In this document: positions 37,753 through 48,577 of the stretch, piece after piece
How the letters are laid out: each line of letters opens with the position of its first letter
Numbering within the stretch: the first letter of the stretch is position 1
Assembly (NCBI GenBank): GCA_025808875.1
Contig: CP075528.1
Coordinates: 2,354,473-2,418,472 of the forward strand
Direction of reading: 5' to 3'
DNA: 64,000 bases
Source: Enhydrobacter sp.
GTDB lineage: Bacteria > Pseudomonadota > Alphaproteobacteria > Reyranellales > Reyranellaceae
Program-made: the position numbers and the translations under genes
Notes under the pieces: generated by a model
The model's database searches: none
What the model was told of the DNA's origin: nothing
Seen by the model: the letters and a program-made list of their open reading frames with translations, nothing else

Positions 37753-38985
37753 ATGAGCCTGCCTGCCGAGATGTCGCGACGCGTCCTGATCTATTCGTCG
37801 CTCGGCCACGCCCTGATGCATCTGATGACGGCGTTCTACGCCGTGATCGTGCTCACCCTGGCGATCTCCTGGAACCTCCGTGCCGAGGACCTGCTGGAAC
37901 TGTATGCGCCGGCGGCCGTCCTGCTCGGCGTGATGTCGCTGCCGGCCGGCTGGGCGTCGGACCGCTTCGGCGCTCCCATCATGATGGTCGTGATGTTCCT
38001 CGGGCTGGGCGTGTCGTCGATCGCCTGCGGGCTGGTGCCGACGGGAGACACGCTGGCGCTCTCCATCGCCCTGTGCGGGATCGGCGCCTTCGGCGCGATC
38101 TACCATTCGGTCGGCATCGGCTGGGTGATCCGCACGGCGAAGGAACAGGGGCACGCCATGGGGGTGAACGGCCTGTTCGGCAGCGTCGGCCTCGCGCTCT
38201 ACGGCATCGTGCCCGGGGTGCTCATCACGCTCGCTTCGTGGCGCGCGGCGTTCATCGTGCCGGGGATCGTCTGCCTCGCGATCGGCGCGGCGTTGATCTG
38301 GGAGATGGCGCGCAAGCGCATCGTCGACCGCCCGATGCCGGCGACGCCGGGCGTCCAGCCGGGGCGCGCGGAGTTCTGGCGGGTGTTCATCGTCCTGTCG
38401 GTGACCATGGCCCTCGAAGGCGTGATCTGGCAGGCGGTGCTGTTCGGATCCGGGTTCGTGTTCGAGGCGCAACTCGGCGAGCTGGCGCAGGCGGCGCTGT
38501 GGATCGGCCTGGCGACATCGATGATCTACGTCGTGTCCGGCCTCGCGCAGTATGCGCTCGGGCGCCGCGTGGTCGACCGCTATCCGCTGCGCTCGAGCTA
38601 CATCGTCGCCCAGTCGCTGCAGGTCGTCGCCATGCTGGCGCTGGCGATCGGCAACATGCCGGTCGCGCTCTGCGGCGCCATCGGCTCGGCGATCCTGAGC
38701 TCGGTGGCGGGGCCGGTGGAGAACATCCTGATCGCCCGCTACACGCCGAGCCGCTACCACGGCCTCGGCTTCGGCGCCAAGTTCGTCATCGCCTTCGGCG
38801 CCAGCCCTCTGGCGATCATGGCCATCGCCTGGATCCGCAAGGCGACCGGCAGCCTCGAGATGCTGTTCCTCGGCCTCGCCGCGCTCTCGGTATTGATCAC
38901 CCTGGTGTCGCTCCTGCTGCCCAAGGGCGACGGCAAGGCGGCGATCCCGGCCGCGTCGCGTCCGCAGGCGGTGCCCGCGGAGTAG
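37753..38985 (+). CDS. MFS transporter
   Basis: A 410-residue major facilitator with twelve predicted helices. Helices 2-3 are linked by GWASDRFGAP, the MFS motif A, and helix 5 by GLFGSVGLALYGIVPG. It has no close named homologue that I recognise; drug/metabolite efflux or organic-acid uptake are both possible. The ATG at 37753 is chosen because upstream codons lack an ATG. It ends 7 bp before the convergent GST gene. Confidence 0.85.
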   Translation: MSLPAEMSRRVLIYSSLGHALMHLMTAFYAVIVLTLAISWNLRAEDLLELYAPAAVLLGVMSLPAGWASDRFGAPIMMVVMFLGLGVSSIACGLVPTGDTLALSIALCGIGAFGAIYHSVGIGWVIRTAKEQGHAMGVNGLFGSVGLALYGIVPGVLITLASWRAAFIVPGIVCLAIGAALIWEMARKRIVDRPMPATPGVQPGRAEFWRVFIVLSVTMALEGVIWQAVLFGSGFVFEAQLGELAQAALWIGLATSMIYVVSGLAQYALGRRVVDRYPLRSSYIVAQSLQVVAMLALAIGNMPVALCGAIGSAILSSVAGPVENILIARYTPSRYHGLGFGAKFVIAFGASPLAIMAIAWIRKATGSLEMLFLGLAALSVLITLVSLLLPKGDGKAAIPAASRPQAVPAE

Positions 38986-38992
38986 GAAGCGA

Positions 38993-39601
38993 CTACTTCG
39001 TCGCCCGCGCCGCCTTGTAGGCGGGGCGCGACAGGCAGCGATCGAGCCAGGCCGAGACGTTGGGGAAGGGTGAGAAGTCGTACTTGATCGGCTTGGCCCA
39101 GCTGCAGATCGACGCGAGATTGAGGTCGGCCACGGTGAACGATCCGCCCAGCAGATAGTCGCGTCCCTGCAGCGCACCGTCGAGGACACCGAACGGCTTG
39201 GGCAGCGTCTTCTGCGCCTCGGCCACCGCGTCCGGCTTGCGCTTGTCGGGCGGCGTCATGAACATGTCGATGAGGATCGTCAGCAGCGGCTTTTCGACCT
39301 CGGTCATGCCCCAGAAGCTCCACTGGTGGCACAGCGCCCGATCCTCGAGGCTGGAGGGCAGGAGACCGTTCTTGTCGTACTTCGCCGCGAGATAGAGATT
39401 GATCGCCATCGATTCGAAGAGCTTGAAATCGCCGTCGACCAGCGCCGGCACCTTGCCGTTCGGATTGATCTTCAGGAAGTCGGGATTCTTCAGGTCCTTC
39501 ATCTCCACCGGCACGTGCTCGAAGGGAATGCCCAACTCATGCACGATCCAGAGGGCGCGCGCGGCGCGCGAGGCCGTGGGGCCATAGATCTTGACGGTCA
39601 C
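38993..39601 (-). CDS. Glutathione S-transferase
   Basis: A 202-residue GST. The thioredoxin-like domain has MTVKIYGPTASRAARALW with the active-site Ser/Arg region and NPNGKVPALVDGDFKLFESMAI, the glutathione-binding cis-Pro and Glu-Ser pair. The helical domain ends FTVADLNLASICSW and FPNVSAWLDRCLSRPAYKAA. It lies 61 bp after the two Rieske genes on the same strand, which suggests, but does not prove, a link to aromatic degradation. Confidence 0.9.
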   Translation of the reverse strand: MTVKIYGPTASRAARALWIVHELGIPFEHVPVEMKDLKNPDFLKINPNGKVPALVDGDFKLFESMAINLYLAAKYDKNGLLPSSLEDRALCHQWSFWGMTEVEKPLLTILIDMFMTPPDKRKPDAVAEAQKTLPKPFGVLDGALQGRDYLLGGSFTVADLNLASICSWAKPIKYDFSPFPNVSAWLDRCLSRPAYKAARATK

Positions 39602-39662
39602 TTGCGGTCTCCCCCATCCGATTGCGGGCGCGACGATAGTCCAGTGTGCGCGCGCGGTCTAA

Positions 39663-41000
39663 CTATTGTCCGAGCCCGTGCTCGTGGCCGACATGGCCGT
39701 GCCGATGGCCGAAACGCTCGGTCATGATGGTGGTCAGGTCCTTGTCCGGCGCGGCGATCCATCCGCCGGCGCGCACCGCGTAGGCGGCCGCGCGTTCGGC
39801 GGCCTTCGGCGGCCGAGCGTCCGCGAGCGCCCGCGCCGCGCCCATCACCATCTTGCGGAACTCGACGATGCCGACGTCGGTCGGGCCGAGATGCTCCTTC
39901 GTGCGGTCCTGGATCGCGCCCTGGCTGTCCTGGATGGCGGCATCCTGCTCGCTGACGCCGGCGATGCCGGTGAAGCTCTCGGTCTTCTGAAGGTCGCGAT
40001 CGAGCATGTAGTCGTTGCGGATGTTGCGCCTGGGCACGTAGTGCTCGTCGACTTCGGCATGCAGGCTCAGGCCCGAGGCATACTTGGTGCGCTCGGCATT
40101 GGTGAACGGCCGGTCGGGCACCCAGCTGTAGGTGTAGATCCAGCACGAGGTGTCGTCGACCGGCACCCAGCACTGGCCATGATAGACCTCGCCCGGGAAG
40201 GCGACCGGCACCAGCGCGTGATTGGGCATCAGGAACTGGGCGATGCGCCAGTAGATGTCGGTGCTGTCGGTCTTCCGCCCGGCGGCGATGACCAGTCCGG
40301 CGTCGTGGCCGTCGATCCTGAATTTCGGCCGCGGGTCGGCGGTGATCCAGCGGCTGCGGTCGGCCAACCCCGCTTCCTGGCCGATGGCCGAGGATTTCTG
40401 CAGGATCTCGAGACGTCGTGCCTCGTTGGTGTTGGGAATGGCATGGAGGAACGAGAAGTGCGCGGTGTCGATGGCGCCTTCCAGACTCTGCACCCAGTTG
40501 CAGTCCTGCCACTTCTTCGACACGTAGCGATGCGCGCCGGGAACGAGGCCGAGCTCGAGCTGCGGCAACTCCGGCATGGCCTCGCGCGGGCCCATGTAGA
40601 CCCAGACCATGTCGGCCCATTCGCGCGTCGGATAGGCGAGGAGCTTGATGGTGTCCTTGTAGGTCGATTCGGGCGGCGAGGTCGGCAGGTCGACGCAGTT
40701 GCCCTCGACGTCGAACTTCCAGCCGTGATAGGCGCAGCGCAGGCCGCACTCCTCGTTGCGCCCGAAGTACAGATTGGCGCCGCGATGCGGGCAGTGCGGC
40801 TCGACGATGCCGACGCGGCCGTCGCTGTCGCGGAAGGCCAGCAGGTCCTCGCCGAGAACCTTGATCTTCCGGGGCGGGCCGTCGCGCTCCGTCAGCTCCT
40901 CCGACAGCAGCGCCGGCATCCAGAAGCGGCGCAGCAGCTCGCCCATCGGCGTGCCCTTGCCGCTTCGGGTCAGGAACTCGTTGTCCTCCTTGCTCAGCAT
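39663..41000 (-). CDS. Rieske [2Fe-2S] oxygenase, copy A
   Basis: A 445-residue oxygenase large subunit of the phthalate 4,5-dioxygenase-like group. The Rieske cluster ligands are Cys70, His72, Cys89 and His92 (PHCPHRG and CAYHGW). The mononuclear iron site is EGAIDTAHFSFLHA (Asp plus two His). The C-terminus is His-rich (RHGHVGHEHG). The start abuts the stop of copy B (TGA-ATG), so the two are co-transcribed. The first 154 residues are encoded by DNA almost identical to copy B, while the C-terminal half has diverged. The substrate is not known, and no reductase gene is adjacent. Confidence 0.92.
   Translation of the reverse strand: MLSKEDNEFLTRSGKGTPMGELLRRFWMPALLSEELTERDGPPRKIKVLGEDLLAFRDSDGRVGIVEPHCPHRGANLYFGRNEECGLRCAYHGWKFDVEGNCVDLPTSPPESTYKDTIKLLAYPTREWADMVWVYMGPREAMPELPQLELGLVPGAHRYVSKKWQDCNWVQSLEGAIDTAHFSFLHAIPNTNEARRLEILQKSSAIGQEAGLADRSRWITADPRPKFRIDGHDAGLVIAAGRKTDSTDIYWRIAQFLMPNHALVPVAFPGEVYHGQCWVPVDDTSCWIYTYSWVPDRPFTNAERTKYASGLSLHAEVDEHYVPRRNIRNDYMLDRDLQKTESFTGIAGVSEQDAAIQDSQGAIQDRTKEHLGPTDVGIVEFRKMVMGAARALADARPPKAAERAAAYAVRAGGWIAAPDKDLTTIMTERFGHRHGHVGHEHGLGQ
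40538..41000 (-). repeat. Near-identical 463-bp block, copy 1
   Basis: This block encodes the N-terminal 154 residues of Rieske copy A. It matches 41873-42335 at 461 of 463 positions by eye; the differences are at 40674/42009 and 40823/42158 (the second gives Asp or Asn at residue 60). The sharp drop in identity at 40538 points to recent gene conversion or a partial duplication rather than simple selection. Confidence 0.9.
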
Positions 41001-42335
41001 TCACTCCCCCAGACCATATGACCGGCCGACATAGCCCCGGCCGTGGCCGAACCGGTCGACCATCACGGTTTCGAGGGGCTTGTCGGGCGTGGCCACGGCA
41101 CCGCCGGCACGCACGGCATAGCGCTTCGCCGCCGACGCGGCCCGTGGCGGCTTCCCCGCCTGGACGCCACGAGCCGCGCTCATCAGCAGCTTTCGGAACT
41201 CGACGACGCCGATGTCGGTCGGGCCGAGATGCTCTTTCGTGCGATCCTGGATCGGACCGAGGCTGTCCTGGATGGCGGCATCCTGCTCGCTGACGCCTTC
41301 TATGCCCGTGAACGACACCGACTTCTGCGCCTCGAGGTCGCGCAGATAATCGTTGCCCGGGTTGCGCAGCGGCACGTAGTTGTCGTCGACCTCGGCGTGG
41401 ACGTTGAAGCCGCCGTCGAACTTCGTCCGCTCGGCGTTGCTGAACGGCCGGTCGGGGTTCCAGCAGTAAGTGTAGATCCAGCAGGTCGTGTCATCGACCG
41501 GCACCCAGCATTGGCCGTAGTAGATCTCGCCCGGGAAGGCCGTCGGCGTATAGGCATGATTGGGCATCAGGAACTGCGAGATGCGCCAGTAGAGATCTTC
41601 ACCGTCGGTCTTGCGCGCCGCGCCGATCAGCAGGCCGGCGTCGTGGCCGAGCACGGTGAATTTCGGCCGCGGGTCGTTGTGGATCCAGCGGATGCGGTCG
41701 TCCGGCGTCGACTGATCGGCGACCGCCGCCTTGGCGAGAGCGGCCCGCGCCTTGGCGTCGTCCTTGGCCAGCACGGCGTGCAGGAAGGAGAAGTGCGCGG
41801 TGTCGAGTGCACCCTCGACGCTCTGCACCCAGTTGCAGTCCTGCCACTTCTTGGTGACGAAGCGCGACGCCGCGGGAACGAGGCCGAGCTCGAGCTGCGG
41901 CAACTCCGGCATGGCCTCGCGCGGGCCCATGTAGACCCAGACCATGTCGGCCCATTCGCGCGTCGGATAGGCGAGGAGCTTGATGGTGTCCTTGTAGGTC
42001 GATTCGGGTGGCGAGGTCGGCAGGTCGACGCAGTTGCCCTCGACGTCGAACTTCCAGCCGTGATAGGCGCAGCGCAGGCCGCACTCCTCGTTGCGCCCGA
42101 AGTACAGATTGGCGCCGCGATGCGGGCAGTGCGGCTCGACGATGCCGACGCGGCCGTTGCTGTCGCGGAAGGCCAGCAGGTCCTCGCCGAGAACCTTGAT
42201 CTTCCGGGGCGGGCCGTCGCGCTCCGTCAGCTCCTCCGACAGCAGCGCCGGCATCCAGAAGCGGCGCAGCAGCTCGCCCATCGGCGTGCCCTTGCCGCTT
42301 CGGGTCAGGAACTCGTTGTCCTCCTTGCTCAGCAT
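41001..42335 (-). CDS. Rieske [2Fe-2S] oxygenase, copy B
   Basis: A 444-residue tandem homologue of copy A with the same ligands: Cys70, His72, Cys89, His92 and the iron motif EGALDTAHFSFLHA. The C-terminal catalytic half differs at many positions from copy A, so the two may act on different substrates. It is the upstream gene of the pair and starts 14 bp downstream of the metY stop, so it may belong to the same long minus-strand transcript. Confidence 0.92.
   Translation of the reverse strand: MLSKEDNEFLTRSGKGTPMGELLRRFWMPALLSEELTERDGPPRKIKVLGEDLLAFRDSNGRVGIVEPHCPHRGANLYFGRNEECGLRCAYHGWKFDVEGNCVDLPTSPPESTYKDTIKLLAYPTREWADMVWVYMGPREAMPELPQLELGLVPAASRFVTKKWQDCNWVQSVEGALDTAHFSFLHAVLAKDDAKARAALAKAAVADQSTPDDRIRWIHNDPRPKFTVLGHDAGLLIGAARKTDGEDLYWRISQFLMPNHAYTPTAFPGEIYYGQCWVPVDDTTCWIYTYCWNPDRPFSNAERTKFDGGFNVHAEVDDNYVPLRNPGNDYLRDLEAQKSVSFTGIEGVSEQDAAIQDSLGPIQDRTKEHLGPTDIGVVEFRKLLMSAARGVQAGKPPRAASAAKRYAVRAGGAVATPDKPLETVMVDRFGHGRGYVGRSYGLGE
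41873..42335 (-). repeat. Near-identical 463-bp block, copy 2
   Basis: Direct repeat of 40538-41000, encoding the N-terminal part of Rieske copy B, offset by exactly 1335 bp. Even third codon positions are the same. Homologous recombination between the two copies would delete one gene and leave a hybrid. Confidence 0.9.
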
Positions 42336-42348
42336 TTGTCCGCACTCT

Positions 42349-43653
42349 CTAGGATGTGGCCTTCTGCAAAGCTTGCTCCAGATCGGCGATGATGTCCTCC
42401 GCCGTTTCGATCCCTATCGACAGGCGGATCACGTCGGGGCCGGCGCCCGCGGCCACGCGCTGTTCGTCGGTGAGCTGGCGGTGCGTCGTCGAGGCGGGAT
42501 GGATGATCAGGCTCTTGGCGTCGCCGATGTTGGCGAGGTGCGAGAACAGCTCGACGTTGTCGACCACCTTGACGCCGACCGCATAGCCGCCCTTGACGCC
42601 GAAGGTGAAGACCGAGCCCGCGCCCTTCGCGAGGTACCTGGCGGCGAGCGCGTGATACTTGTTCGACGGCAGGCCGGCGTAGTTGACCCAGGCCACCGCC
42701 GGATGCGCCTCCAGGAACTGCGCCACCCTGAGCGCGTTGGCGCAGTGCCGCTCCATGCGCAGGCCGAGCGTCTCCATCCCCAGCATCGTCAGCCACGCGT
42801 TGAACGGCGCCTGGCTCGGTCCGAGGTCGCGCAGGCCGACGGCGTGGCAGTGGAAGGTGTAGGCCATGTCGCCGAAGGTCTCGAAGAAGTTCAGGCCGTG
42901 ATAGGCCGGCTCCGGGCCGGCGAGGCTCGGAAACCGGCCGGTCCCGTCCTTCGCCTTGACGGCCCAGTCGAACTTCCCGGAATCGACGACCGCGCCGCCC
43001 ATCGAGGTGCCGGTGCCGCTCAGGAACTTGGTGGTCGAATGGATCACCAGCGTGGCGCCGTAGTCGATCGGCTTGCAGAGCCACGGCGTGGCCAGCGTGT
43101 TGTCGACGATCAGCGGGACGCCGGCATCCCCGGCGATGCGGGCGATCGCCTCGATGTCGCTCACCACGCCGCCCGGATTGGCGAGGCTCTCGATGAAGAA
43201 CGCCTTGGTCTTCGGTGTCACGGCGCGCTTGAAATTGTCGGGTGTGTCGGCGTCGACGAACTGGGCCTTCCAGCCGAATTTGGGATAGGTGTTCCTCATC
43301 TGCTGCAGCGAGCCGCCGTAGAGGCGCGTCGAGGCGACGATGTCGTCGCCGGGCTGCATCAGCGGAAAAAGCGCCAGCACCTGCGCGGCATGGCCCGACG
43401 AGGTGACGGTGCAGCCGCGGCCGCCTTCCAGGGTGGCGAGCCGCGTCTCGAGCGCGGCGTTGGTGGGATTGGTCAGGCGCGAATAGATGAAGCCGACGGT
43501 CTGCAGGTTGAACAGCGCCGCGGCGTGATCGGCGTCCTCGAACACGTAGGCCGTGGTCTGGTAGATCGGCTGGGCGCGGGCACCGGTCGCCGGATCGGGC
43601 GCGGCCCCGGCATGGACCGAAAGTGTCTCGAAGCCGTAGCTCTTGTCGCTCAT
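42349..43653 (-). CDS. metY: O-acetylhomoserine sulfhydrylase (MetY)
   Basis: A 434-residue Cys/Met-metabolism PLP enzyme. The start YGFETLSVHAGAAPDPATGA and PIYQTTAYVFEDADHAA is typical of O-acetylhomoserine aminocarboxypropyltransferase. The PLP lysine is in IHSTTKFLSGTG, and LIVDNTLATPW carries the pyridine-binding aspartate. It makes homocysteine from O-acetylhomoserine and sulfide. The ATG at 43653 overlaps the lactonase stop (ATGA), an odd partner for a methionine gene. Confidence 0.94.
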   Translation of the reverse strand: MSDKSYGFETLSVHAGAAPDPATGARAQPIYQTTAYVFEDADHAAALFNLQTVGFIYSRLTNPTNAALETRLATLEGGRGCTVTSSGHAAQVLALFPLMQPGDDIVASTRLYGGSLQQMRNTYPKFGWKAQFVDADTPDNFKRAVTPKTKAFFIESLANPGGVVSDIEAIARIAGDAGVPLIVDNTLATPWLCKPIDYGATLVIHSTTKFLSGTGTSMGGAVVDSGKFDWAVKAKDGTGRFPSLAGPEPAYHGLNFFETFGDMAYTFHCHAVGLRDLGPSQAPFNAWLTMLGMETLGLRMERHCANALRVAQFLEAHPAVAWVNYAGLPSNKYHALAARYLAKGAGSVFTFGVKGGYAVGVKVVDNVELFSHLANIGDAKSLIIHPASTTHRQLTDEQRVAAGAGPDVIRLSIGIETAEDIIADLEQALQKATS

Positions 43654-44720
43654 CGCGATCCTCCCGCTGTGAAGACGATGCAGGCCGGGCTGCCGACGCG
43701 CACCCGGATCGAAGTCGGTGACAATTTTCCGGACGCGGCCTTCCGGTAGGCAACGATCGTGTGGCCGTCCTGGTTCGCCACATAGAGAAAGCGCTGGGCG
43801 GGATCGAGCGCGAAGAAACGCGGCGTGCCGCCCTTCGTCGGCACCCATTGGCGCGGCGCGAGCGTGCCGTCCCTCGGGTCGATGGCGAACGCGCCGATGC
43901 TGTCGTGGCCGCGATTCGACACGTAGACGCAGCGGCCGGCGCGATCGACCTGGATTTCGGCGCCGGTCGAGTAGGCCGTGAAGTCGGCGGGCGTGGAGCG
44001 CACGACATGGATCGGCTTCAGCGCGCCGCTCGATCGGTCCCGGCGATAGGTCGTGATGGTCGAGTCGAGTTCGTTCAGGACATAGGCGAGCGGCCGCGTC
44101 GGGTGGAAGTCGATGTGCCGCGGACCGGCCGACGGGCGTCCGGCGACGCGGGACGTTTCGACCAGCACGCGCCGCCGCGCATCGAGCCGATAGGAGACGA
44201 CGCAGTCGCCGCCCTTGCAGGGCACGTAGAAGAACCGCCCGGACGGATCGAGCGGGATGTGATGGGGATACATGCCACGCTGCTGCACCTTGTGCGGTCC
44301 GAGCTCGCCCTTGACGACCGTGAGGGTGGAGTAGGGGCCGAGCGCGCCATCGGCCAGGACCGGCAGCACGCACACCGAATCGGTCGTGTAGTTGGCGACC
44401 GCGAGGTGTTTGCCGTCGCGGGTGACGGCGAGATGCACCGGGTTGTAGCCGCCGGTCGATTGCCGGTTCAGGACGGCGAGCTCGCCGGTGCCCCGGTCGA
44501 TGGTGAACGACGTCGCTTCGCTGCGATCGCCATGCACGGCGTAGAGATGCGTTCCCGCATCGTCGATCGCGAGGAATGACGGGTTCTCCAGCCCGCCGAC
44601 ATGCTGGACGTGAGTGAACCCGCCGGTCCGCCGGTCGACCCGGTAGACATTGATGCCGTTGCCCCGCCCGTTGCGCTCGGGCGTGGTGTAGCTGCCGACA
44701 TAGGCGAACAGGGCGCTCAT
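43650..44720 (-). CDS. Lactonase family protein (seven-bladed beta-propeller)
   Basis: A 356-residue protein of the 6-phosphogluconolactonase (Pgl, YbhE) beta-propeller family. It starts MSALFAYVGSYTTPE and shows repeated blade motifs such as YNPVHLAVTRDGKHLAVANY, PRHIDFHPTRPLAYVLNEL and TPRFFALDPAQRFLYVANQ. It may hydrolyse 6-phosphogluconolactone or another lactone. No signal peptide is seen. Both ends overlap neighbours by 4 bp, so it is translated as part of the RR-HK-lactonase-metY chain. Confidence 0.88.
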   Translation of the reverse strand: MSALFAYVGSYTTPERNGRGNGINVYRVDRRTGGFTHVQHVGGLENPSFLAIDDAGTHLYAVHGDRSEATSFTIDRGTGELAVLNRQSTGGYNPVHLAVTRDGKHLAVANYTTDSVCVLPVLADGALGPYSTLTVVKGELGPHKVQQRGMYPHHIPLDPSGRFFYVPCKGGDCVVSYRLDARRRVLVETSRVAGRPSAGPRHIDFHPTRPLAYVLNELDSTITTYRRDRSSGALKPIHVVRSTPADFTAYSTGAEIQVDRAGRCVYVSNRGHDSIGAFAIDPRDGTLAPRQWVPTKGGTPRFFALDPAQRFLYVANQDGHTIVAYRKAASGKLSPTSIRVRVGSPACIVFTAGGSR

Positions 44721-46096
44721 TTGGCGATGGACCTCAACAGGACGGCGGTACCGGGGCGGCGATCCTCCAGCGACACGGCGAGACCGTGCAAGCCCGCAAT
44801 CGCCTTGACGAGCGCCAGACCGAGGCCGCTGCCCTGGGTCGAGCGGCTGCGGTCGAGGCGATAGAAGCGCTCGAACACCTTCTCTCGCTCGCCCTCGGGG
44901 ATGCCGGGACCGTTGTCGGCGACCTCGATCTCGACGCCGGTGCCGGCGTGGCGCGCCGTGAGCTCGATCGCGGTTCCCGCCGGGGTGTGATGCAGCGCGT
45001 TCTCGACCAGGTTCGAAATCATCTGGGCGAGAAGCTGGCGGTCGCCTTGCAGCGACAGGCCGTCCTCGATCCGCGACGCGAACGCATGCCGCGACTCCTC
45101 GGCCGACGGCGCGTAGGCTTCGGCGACGCTGCGGAGCAGGGCCGTGAGGTCGATCTCGCCGAACGCGCTCCTCTGGGTGCCGGCCTCGACCTGGGCGATG
45201 CGTAGCAGGGCGGAGAACGTCTCGAGCAGCGTGTCGGCTTCGGCGATCGCCGCCTCGATCGTGGCGCGGAGCTCCTCGGGTGAGGCGGCGCGGTCGCGTG
45301 CTTCCTCGAGGTGGTGGCGCAGACGACCGAGCGGCGTGCGCAGGTCGTGCGCGATGTCGCTCGACACCTGGCGAACGCCCTCCATGAGCTGCTGGATGCG
45401 GTCGAGCATGGCGTTGAGGCTGACCACGAGCTGGTCGAACTCGTCGTTGGTGCCGCGCAGCGGGATGCGGGCGCCGAGATCGCCTTCCATGATGGCGGCG
45501 CTGGTGCGGCCGATCGTGTCGATGCGCCGCAGGAAGCCGCGGCCGAGCAGCAGGCCGCCGGCGATGCCGAGCAGCAGGGTCAGGCCGCCGGCCCACAGGA
45601 AGGCGCGGCCGATGGCGCGCTGCATGTCGGTCAGACGGCTGGCGTCCTGCGCCACCAGCAGGAAGGAGCCGTCGCCGAGCCGCACGCCGTAGCCGGTCAG
45701 CTTGGCGCGCCGGTCGGGGCTGCCGTCCTCGTCGCTGTCGAAGTCGACGACGCCCTCGATCGGGCGCATGCCCGGCAGGTTGCCGACGACGACCTGGCCG
45801 CTCGGTCCCTGCAGCAGGTAGTAGATCGGCCCGCGCGTGCGGAAATTCAGCCGCCGGCTGATCTGCTCGGCCAGCACCAGCAGCCCGCCGCGGCGATGGA
45901 TCTCGGCGAGCTGCAGAGCCTCGGTGCGCAGCACCGCCTCCATGTCGTCCTGCATGGCGCGCGTGGCGGTGACGTAGACGGTGGCGAACAGCGCGCCGAC
46001 CGACACGACGAACAGCCCGGCATAGACCAGCGCCAGCCGGAACGTCGCCGAGCGCAGGATGCGCGCGAAGGTGCTAGTCGGGCGCGCGGATGACAT
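44717..46096 (-). CDS. Sensor histidine kinase
   Basis: A 459-residue inner-membrane kinase. Hydrophobic segments near residues 17-38 and 165-190 bracket a periplasmic sensor of about 125 residues. A HAMP domain follows, then the H-box SSDIAHDLRTPLGRLRHHLE with the phospho-accepting His. The catalytic part has the N-box NLVENALHHTP, G1 VADNGPGIPEGE, F-box FERFYRLDRSR and G2 GSGLGLALVKAI. The stimulus is unknown. Its start lies 23 bp inside the 3' end of the response-regulator gene. Confidence 0.94.
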   Translation of the reverse strand: MSSARPTSTFARILRSATFRLALVYAGLFVVSVGALFATVYVTATRAMQDDMEAVLRTEALQLAEIHRRGGLLVLAEQISRRLNFRTRGPIYYLLQGPSGQVVVGNLPGMRPIEGVVDFDSDEDGSPDRRAKLTGYGVRLGDGSFLLVAQDASRLTDMQRAIGRAFLWAGGLTLLLGIAGGLLLGRGFLRRIDTIGRTSAAIMEGDLGARIPLRGTNDEFDQLVVSLNAMLDRIQQLMEGVRQVSSDIAHDLRTPLGRLRHHLEEARDRAASPEELRATIEAAIAEADTLLETFSALLRIAQVEAGTQRSAFGEIDLTALLRSVAEAYAPSAEESRHAFASRIEDGLSLQGDRQLLAQMISNLVENALHHTPAGTAIELTARHAGTGVEIEVADNGPGIPEGEREKVFERFYRLDRSRSTQGSGLGLALVKAIAGLHGLAVSLEDRRPGTAVLLRSIAK

Positions 46097-46748
46097 AGCC
46101 GGCTCCCCGGACGGTGTGGAGCAGGGGCTTGTCGAAGCCCTTGTCGATCTTCGCCCTGAGGCGGCTGATGTGCGTCTCCACGATGTTGGTCTTGGGGTCG
46201 AAGTGAAAATCCCAGACCTTCTCCAGCAGCATGGTGCGCGTGACGATCTGGCCGGCGTGCCGAATCAGGTACTCGAGGATGCGAAACTCCTGCCCGAGCA
46301 GGTCGAGACGCTTGCCGGCGCGGGTCACGGTGCGCGCCAGCAGGTTCACCTCGAGGTCGCCGACCTGCAACGTGGTCTGTGGTGCCATCGGCGCGCGACG
46401 CGCCAGCGCGGCAATGCGCGCCAGCAGCTCGGCGAAGGCGAAGGGCTTGACCAGGTAGTCGTCGCCGCCGGCCTCCAGCCCGGCGACCCGGTCGTCGATG
46501 CCGCCCATGGTGGTGAGGAACAGCGCCGGCGTGTTCGTTCCGGCGGCGCGCGCCGCCTTGACCAGCGACAGGCCGTCCATGTGCGGCAGCATGCGGTCGA
46601 CGATCATCACGTCGTAGGGCTCGCCGGTCGCGAGATAGAGGCCGTCGCGGCCGTTGTCGGCGCGATCGACGGCGTGGCCCTGCTCGCGCAGGCCCTTGAG
46701 GATGTAGTCGGCGGTCTGTTTGTCGTCTTCGACGAGGAGGATCTTCAC
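46074..46748 (-). CDS. OmpR-family response regulator
   Basis: A 224-residue response regulator. The receiver domain has the acidic pocket LLVEDD, the phosphorylated Asp51 in VMIVDRMLPHMDG and Lys in DDYLVKPFAF. The OmpR-type winged helix follows (LEVNLLARTVTRAGKRLDLL, then TNIVETHISRLRAKID and LHTVRGAGYVIRAP). The GTG at 46748 gives the normal start VKILLVEDD; an ATG at 46784 would add 12 residues not usual in the family. It is the first gene of the minus-strand chain and is divergent from DegP, 89 bp away, which suggests envelope-stress control of the protease. Confidence 0.94.
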   Translation of the reverse strand: MKILLVEDDKQTADYILKGLREQGHAVDRADNGRDGLYLATGEPYDVMIVDRMLPHMDGLSLVKAARAAGTNTPALFLTTMGGIDDRVAGLEAGGDDYLVKPFAFAELLARIAALARRAPMAPQTTLQVGDLEVNLLARTVTRAGKRLDLLGQEFRILEYLIRHAGQIVTRTMLLEKVWDFHFDPKTNIVETHISRLRAKIDKGFDKPLLHTVRGAGYVIRAPD

Positions 46749-46837
46749 GGTCGCGACTATACAAACATTCAATGTGGCGGCCATCCGCCCGCCATGGGCC
46801 GGGACCCATATTCTCGGGACCGAGGAGGTTCCGAGAC

Positions 46838-48307
<1,470 letters not shown>

Positions 48308-48323
48308 CCTGTCCCTCACGGCG

Positions 48324-48356
48324 AAGCCGGCGGTGGCCCCACCATCGCCGGCTTTT
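48324..48356 (+). terminator. Rho-independent terminator of degP
   Basis: A 9-bp stem AAGCCGGCG/CGCCGGCTT (48324-48332 with 48346-48354) with a small inner GTGG/CCAC hairpin, followed by TTTT. It lies 16 bp after the degP stop. The next 220 bp to 48577 contain no gene or motif that I recognise. Confidence 0.8.
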
Positions 48357-48577
48357 GCCTGTCCGCGCGGCGCCCATCCCAAGATCTTGTCCGCCGTGAA
48401 TTGAAAAACGGCAATCAATTCAGGTCCACCCCGCATGTTGTGGGCCGGCGGGCGTGCGGGCGGGCAGGCGCGTCCGGCCGATGTCCATCCAGGCGTGGAC
48501 AGCTCCGATGCCGATGCCATCGGCGGTTCGTCGTCCAGGTGTCTGCGCCGTCCGCCGTTTCCGCCGCGCCGCGCGCC

